DNA of 19,631 bases from positions 1-19,631 of the forward strand of contig CANROV010000018.1 in NCBI GenBank assembly GCA_947632315.1, in the 5' to 3' direction. The DNA is from Candidatus Gastranaerophilales bacterium (GTDB lineage Bacteria; Cyanobacteriota; Vampirovibrionia; Gastranaerophilales; Gastranaerophilaceae). This document shows positions 15,687 through 19,631 of this stretch, piece by piece (position 1 is the first letter of the stretch; every line of letters starts with the position of its first letter). A program made the translations under genes and the position numbers. The notes under the pieces were generated by a model, which had not been told where the DNA came from, did no database searches, and was given only the letters and a program-made list of their open reading frames with translations.

Positions 15687-16695
15687 GGCCTAAACTGCAA
15701 AATGTACATTTGCCCCAGTAACATCCTTTTGAAATTATAAAATAAAAAGTTGGACGTTTACATAAATATTCGTTTAAATTAATTCCGTCTAAAGACATAG
15801 GTGCCAGGCTGTTTATATTTTTTAACGGTTTAGCATCTGTTTTAATTATTTTATTTTGTTTATTTTTATATATTATTCCGTTAATATTTTGGTCAATGCT
15901 TCTGTTTTTGACAGATTCTGCCAGTTGAACTATTGATTCTTCTCCGTCGCCGATTAAAATAGAGTCACAATACAGGTCTAAAATTTCAGGATTATTTAAT
16001 ATATCATTAGTTTGAATAAAGTTACCTCCAATAACAATATGACTTTTGGTCATTTTTTTTAGTAATCCGGATAATGTCAGTGCAGGGATTAAATTTCCGA
16101 TAAAAGGTAGTGTTATTGCAATTAAATCGTAATTTCCTTTTTTTATTTCTTCGTTTATAATTTCTTCAAAAAATTCTAAGAATATGTTATCTTCTTTATT
16201 AGTTGTTTTTTCTTTTATGTATTGGTAATCTTCGTTAAAATCAGTAAAACAGTTTTCAAAATTATTTAATGTGTCAAGGTTAAAATTTTTATATTTTAAA
16301 GATATAAACTTTAAAGCTGAATTTATTATTTTTTCTGAATTATGAAAGTTTGACCCTCTGTTAATTGTTTCACTATATGTTTGAACAGCGTTTTCTATAT
16401 TGTTAATAATAAACTCTGCTTCTTGTATGTTGTATTTTACAGCTTTTTCATCCAATACTTTTTTTGTTTGCAATAAATAGTTTTTTGTTAATATTTTTCT
16501 GAAAAATTTTATATTTAAATCCAGATTTTTTACTTTAAATTCGTTTTCATAAACTTTTAATTGACCTGCAAGAATGGGCATAGCTATGTATGGAGTTCTC
16601 GGTTCTAATAAAGGCGGGGTTATTAACAAACAATTAATATTTTTTTTCCTTATAATCTTATTTAATAAATTTTTAATCATTTTTATATATCCCAT
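15655..16695 (-). pseudogene. B12-binding domain/radical SAM protein, truncated after the [4Fe-4S] motif
   Basis: The reading frame (346 residues) begins with a cobalamin-binding-type Rossmann region: INCLLITPP, then YDLIAITLPF, then IVIGGNF and ILIGDGEES. The family's DxHxxG histidine motif is not seen, so B12 may not bind through it. A radical-SAM start follows (ISKGCYWGKCTFC; Cys325, Cys330, Cys333, spacing CX4CX2C). Thirteen residues later the frame stops. The barrel of about 200 residues that should follow is absent, and the DNA beyond codes for the zinc-ribbon protein on the other strand, so no simple frameshift restores it. It is best read as a 3'-deleted gene; a stable B12-domain-only protein is possible. 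An ATG at 16680, two bases after the spoIID-like stop, is an equally good start. Co-directional and probably co-transcribed with that gene. Confidence 0.7.
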
Positions 16696-17558
16696 TTATC
16701 ACTAAGTTTAGCGAATTTAAAATTTTTATAAAAATAATTTAGTATTTGATAAGCATTATAACCTTGTTCGGCCATGTTATTTGCCCCGTGCTGACTCATT
16801 CCTACTCCATGCCCGTTCTTTTTCATACCTGCATCAAAGGAAGGTACAGATTGAAGGAAAGAACTTCCGGAATTCCAAACTTTTGTCTGCCCGCCCGAAC
16901 TGGCATGATAATATGTCGGAATAACTTTCATATTTTGAACAAGAACAATACCTTTTGTATCATCAACAGCTTTTGATGTGGATTTTTTTTCTGCTGTTGC
17001 ACCGCCATATGCTTGATCGGCAGTGGTGTCAACGAGGTCAAATCCTTTTGAAGCGTGTTTACCTGCCGTTTTTGTAGCGACTGCATAACTTCTTGCAGCT
17101 ATTGCTTGTGCTTTAAGTGCTTCTTCATTCCATCTTGACGGCATTTCGGACGGTACTACACCTTTTAAATAATCTTCTAACGGTACATTATTAATAAGAG
17201 TTATTGTTCCTCCGAAATTATATATTAAAAAATTACCTCTATACCAAGCTCTTTTTTGACATAAAAACCCCGGGTTCATAGTCCTTATAGATATTTGGTT
17301 TGTATTTAATTTGATATCTTTTCTGTCAATATTAACAATTAATTCATTGTCTTTAACTTTAAATTGATAAATTTTCATCGGCCGTATTTGATATAAAGCT
17401 TTATCGTTGTATATATCATAAATTTCAGCCGGAGTTGACGCTGCTATTTTTACATCTTTAACGCCGACTTGCAAACCGATTTTAATTGCTTCTGCTCTGC
17501 AATTAAATAATAAAAATATTAAAACAACCGGTATTATTTTTTTTAATCCCATAATCAT
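16683..17558 (-). CDS. SpoIID/LytB domain-containing secreted protein
   Basis: The 291-residue protein has an N-terminal signal peptide (about 1-24, ending AEA) and the SpoIID domain: LEDYLKGVVPSEMPSRWNEE, then ALKAQAIAARSYA, DTTADQAYGG, YYHASSGGQT, and GHGVGMSQHGANNMAEQGY. SpoIID of Bacillus is a lytic transglycosylase that cuts stripped peptidoglycan. The same domain occurs in many bacteria that do not sporulate, cyanobacteria included, where it is thought to remodel or bind the cell wall. Here the segment between the VPSFD strand and GHGVGMSQ is only about eight residues, much shorter than in SpoIID proper. It acts outside the inner membrane. No clear ribosome site precedes the ATG; an extended -10 is seen upstream. 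The radical-SAM remnant follows directly. Confidence 0.88.
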   Translation of the reverse strand: MIMGLKKIIPVVLIFLLFNCRAEAIKIGLQVGVKDVKIAASTPAEIYDIYNDKALYQIRPMKIYQFKVKDNELIVNIDRKDIKLNTNQISIRTMNPGFLCQKRAWYRGNFLIYNFGGTITLINNVPLEDYLKGVVPSEMPSRWNEEALKAQAIAARSYAVATKTAGKHASKGFDLVDTTADQAYGGATAEKKSTSKAVDDTKGIVLVQNMKVIPTYYHASSGGQTKVWNSGSSFLQSVPSFDAGMKKNGHGVGMSQHGANNMAEQGYNAYQILNYFYKNFKFAKLSDKWDI

Positions 17559-17583
17559 TTGCTAATTGACTTTATACTTCAAT

Positions 17584-17592
17584 ATCATACCA
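17584..17592 (-). promoter_or_regulatory. Candidate extended -10 for the SpoIID-type gene
   Basis: On the minus strand TGGTATGAT (TGn plus TATGAT) lies 25 bases before the ATG at 17558. It fits an extended -10 promoter. The -35 is not clear. Confidence 0.4.
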
Positions 17593-17729
17593 TATAAAAT
17601 ATTATAAAACTAAAAATTCATATATATGACGTAGAAAGTCTTAAATAAAATCATATATTTCCATCATAAATACGGGTACTTTTGACTTTTAGTAGTTTAT
17701 CATTAAGAAAGAAAAAAAAGGGTAAATGT

Positions 17730-18422
17730 ATGACGTTCATTGGTGGAATAAATTATACTGATAATGGAATAATACAAAATATTCGTGCTATGAGAATGCA
17801 GACCATGCTTATGGCAATCACGAATGAAAATATAACAGGTTTCGATAAAATCGGGTATCAAAGAAAAATTCCCGTAGTTCCGTCTTTCGCTGAATATATT
17901 AGTGAAGATGCTATTTCAACTACCACTGATGATACTGTCGGAAGGCTTGTTCTTACGGGTAATCCGTTAGATATTGCTTTGGCTGAAAAAGGATATTTTC
18001 AGGTTCTTACAAATGAAGGTATAAAATTAACCAGAGACGGAAGATTTAAGATGAATAAAAATGGTGAAATCTTAACTCTTGACGGCGGAAAGGTGCTTAC
18101 CAACATGGGAACACCGTTAATTTTACCTGTTGTTCCTCAAAAACTTGATGAAATAACTATTGATTTAGATGGCGTTGTAAGAGTACTTAATGCTAAAACA
18201 AGAAAATTTGAGACGGCTGGTACTTTATCTGTTGTCAGCCAAGACGGCACTTTTGTTTTAAATCCTAATGTCCGCCAGGGATATAATGAATATTCAAATG
18301 TTAATCTTGCTTCGGAATTTCTTGAAGCACTTCCTTATACAAAGAATTTTGAAGCAAACAGACAATTATATACAATACAAAATACAATACTGCAAAGAAC
18401 CATTTCGTCAATCGGAGGCTGA
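17730..18422 (+). CDS. flgF: Flagellar basal-body rod protein, FlgF/FlgG family
   Basis: From the ATG at 17730 the protein has 230 residues; AAAGGG lies 7 bases before it. An in-frame TTG at 17682 would add 16 basic residues that do not fit the family. Signs of the rod/hook family are an N-terminal helix with NENITGFDKIGYQRK (for NNLANxNTxGFK), the middle segment LDIALAEKGYFQV with TRDGRFKMNKNGEILT, and the C-terminal helix SNVNLASEFLEALPYTKNFEANRQLY. These proteins are exported by the flagellar type III system and build the rod. I call it FlgF because it is followed by a better FlgG match and lacks that protein's NPEGL box. The N-terminal motif departs from consensus. First gene of the flagellar operon in this window, 8 bases before flgG. 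Confidence 0.82.
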   Translation: MTFIGGINYTDNGIIQNIRAMRMQTMLMAITNENITGFDKIGYQRKIPVVPSFAEYISEDAISTTTDDTVGRLVLTGNPLDIALAEKGYFQVLTNEGIKLTRDGRFKMNKNGEILTLDGGKVLTNMGTPLILPVVPQKLDEITIDLDGVVRVLNAKTRKFETAGTLSVVSQDGTFVLNPNVRQGYNEYSNVNLASEFLEALPYTKNFEANRQLYTIQNTILQRTISSIGG

Positions 18423-18429
18423 TAATTAA

Positions 18430-19143
18430 ATGACAACACTTCAAGGAATTATAAATAAAGGAATAATAAATACCGAGCTTCAATTTGAAAGAATGGGATA
18501 TATTTCTTCTAATATTTCAAATTACAATACGAATGGTTATAAATCGGTAAGATTTGAGCAAATATTAAGTGAAAACGGGTTATTATCAGGTGTGGAAAGA
18601 ACTGATTTTTCTCAAGGCGCCATACAAAGAACGGATAGAGAATTTGATGTTGCAATAGACGGAGTCGGTTTTATTCCTGTTACATCTCCTACAGGTTCCG
18701 TAACATATACAAGAGAAGGCTCTTTTAAACTGGATAAAGACGGCTATATTATTACTAATGACGGTTATTTGGTAGGTGACGGAATTCAGGTTCCCGTTAA
18801 TTATGAAAATATAGAAATAAAACCTAACGGTGATGTTGAAATATTTTCTAATGACGGTACAAAACGTGAGTATTTAGGAACAATTCCGTTAGTTAATTTC
18901 CTGAATCCCGAAGGTTTAAAAGCAGGAGATAATAATAAATATTTTATTACCGAAGCGTCAGGAGAACCTGTATTGGATAAAACTCATACAAAATTCAAAC
19001 AGGGTAATATTGAAAATACAAATGTTGATATGTTTGGTGAAATAAACCAAGTAATGAGGCTTAATGCTTCCTTGTTGGCAAGCAACAAAATAATGAAAAC
19101 AATCAATGATATGTATTCAAAAGTAATGCAATTAAATCAATAA
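18430..19143 (+). CDS. flgG: Flagellar distal rod protein FlgG
   Basis: FlgG forms the distal rod of the flagellar drive shaft. The 237-residue protein shows the family's N-terminal NISNYNTNGYKS (for NLANVNTTGFK), FDVAIDGVGFIPV, TREGSFKLDKDGYIIT, FLNPEGLKAGDNNKYF (the FxNPxGLxxxGxN box) and the C-terminal NTNVDMFGEINQVMRLNASLLASNK helix region (SNVDxxxEM). The tail after that helix is unremarkable. GGAGG stands 11 bases before the ATG, at the end of flgF. Length is slightly below the usual 260. Next gene, flgB, starts 13 bases after the stop. Confidence 0.9.
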   Translation: MTTLQGIINKGIINTELQFERMGYISSNISNYNTNGYKSVRFEQILSENGLLSGVERTDFSQGAIQRTDREFDVAIDGVGFIPVTSPTGSVTYTREGSFKLDKDGYIITNDGYLVGDGIQVPVNYENIEIKPNGDVEIFSNDGTKREYLGTIPLVNFLNPEGLKAGDNNKYFITEASGEPVLDKTHTKFKQGNIENTNVDMFGEINQVMRLNASLLASNKIMKTINDMYSKVMQLNQ

Positions 19144-19156
19144 AGAAGGTGATTAG

Positions 19157-19507
19157 GTGATACCAATTAACAATCCGATGGGAAGAACAATTCAAGCATT
19201 AGATTTGATAGCCGAAAGACATAAGGCTTTATCTTCTAATATTGCGAATATGAATACTCCGAATTATAAAAGAAAAGATATATCTTTTTCTCAATATTTA
19301 GAAGGAACATATAATCCTTTGGAAACAGAGCTGGCTTCTAAATTGGGGCCGTCACCCGTTATGGTGGAAACATCTGATGAAAAAGTAAATCCTGCATTAG
19401 AATTAACGGAAATGCAGAAAAATTCAGTATTATATACAATAGCAACAAGAAGAATGACTTCTCTTATTACGGAAATGAAAACGGTAATTAATATGGGAGG
19501 TAGTTAA
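19157..19507 (+). CDS. flgB: Flagellar basal-body rod protein FlgB
   Basis: FlgB is the proximal rod protein. The 116-residue length is close to the family norm of 120-140. It has the N-terminal ALSSNIANMNTPNYKRKDISF motif and a C-terminal helix (MQKNSVLYTIATRRM) typical of FlgB. It begins with GTG; AAGG lies 10 bases upstream. The stop TAA overlaps the start of flgC by one base (TAATG), so the two are coupled. Confidence 0.93.
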   Translation: MIPINNPMGRTIQALDLIAERHKALSSNIANMNTPNYKRKDISFSQYLEGTYNPLETELASKLGPSPVMVETSDEKVNPALELTEMQKNSVLYTIATRRMTSLITEMKTVINMGGS

Positions 19508-19631
19508 TGGGTATATTTAGTGCGATGAATATAGGCTGTGACGGTTTAAAAGTTCACGGCGCAAGATTAGATATAAATTCAAAAAACATAGCTAATATTG
19601 ATACTCCTAATTATGTAAGAAAAATACCGCT
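19507..19631 (+). CDS. flgC: Flagellar basal-body rod protein FlgC, 5' part only
   Basis: Only the first 41 codons lie in the window. They start MGIFSAMNIG and include DINSKNIANIDTPNYVRK, the N-terminal motif of FlgC. The ATG overlaps the flgB stop by one base and is preceded by GGGAGG at 6 bases, an excellent ribosome site. The flgB-flgC order is the usual one. Confidence 0.88.
   Translation, partial: MGIFSAMNIGCDGLKVHGARLDINSKNIANIDTPNYVRKIP

Noticed and set aside
17677..17729. TTGACT at 17677-17682 as the -35 of a flagellar promoter, or as upstream start of flgF
   Set aside because: No acceptable -10 follows at 16-18 bp, and no flagellar sigma-28 or sigma-54 consensus was found; the TTG frame adds only a basic stretch.
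1..19631. CRISPR arrays, tRNA or rRNA genes, insertion sequences
   Set aside because: No regularly spaced repeats, no cloverleaf or rRNA sequence, no transposase and no flanking target duplications were seen on either strand.

Overview
The window is AT-rich (GC visibly near 30%) and densely coded. It carries bacterial housekeeping genes (ruvB, gatA, cysS) and the start of a flagellar rod operon (flgF-flgG-flgB-flgC). Next to these are several lineage-specific proteins, two of which have a short FAG/FGK-type motif near the N-terminus. Together with a SpoIID-type protein in a flagellate without other sporulation genes in view, this best fits a non-photosynthetic gut cyanobacterial relative (Vampirovibrionia/Melainabacteria, order Gastranaerophilales). 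That placement is an inference from gene content and style, not from a marker phylogeny.

Region 1 (1-3796, minus strand) is a three-gene transcription unit: a polysaccharide pyruvyl-transferase family protein, a MenD-like thiamine-diphosphate enzyme, and a short-chain dehydrogenase that runs off the left edge. It looks like part of a surface-glycan or specialised-metabolite locus. The first and third genes each contain an uninterrupted G tract (10 and 9 G) close to the 5' end of the coding sequence. These are the only such tracts in the window. Any single-base slip puts a stop codon within a few codons, which is the architecture of phase-variable contingency genes.

Region 2 (3937-7505) is ruvB (minus), divergent from gatA and a translationally coupled exported TPR/NHL protein (plus). 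Region 3 (7491-13545) has two minus-strand genes, a small C-terminally anchored protein and a 499-residue protein that is a PHP-type fold with all recognisable metal ligands replaced. They are divergent from a 1354-residue GH13 alpha-amylase-family protein with a roughly 500-residue insertion in the barrel.

Region 4 (13546-15686) contains cysS, whose ribosome-binding site lies inside a perfect 17-bp inverted repeat. It also holds a previously uncalled 31-residue membrane-protein ORF on the minus strand that shares a hairpin terminator with cysS, and a zinc-ribbon protein with an almost leaderless start. Region 5 (15655-17558, minus) is a SpoIID-type secreted protein followed by a B12-binding/radical-SAM gene that stops just after its iron-sulfur cysteine motif, overlapping the zinc-ribbon gene tail to tail. 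Region 6 (17730-19631) is the flagellar rod operon, cut in flgC by the right edge.
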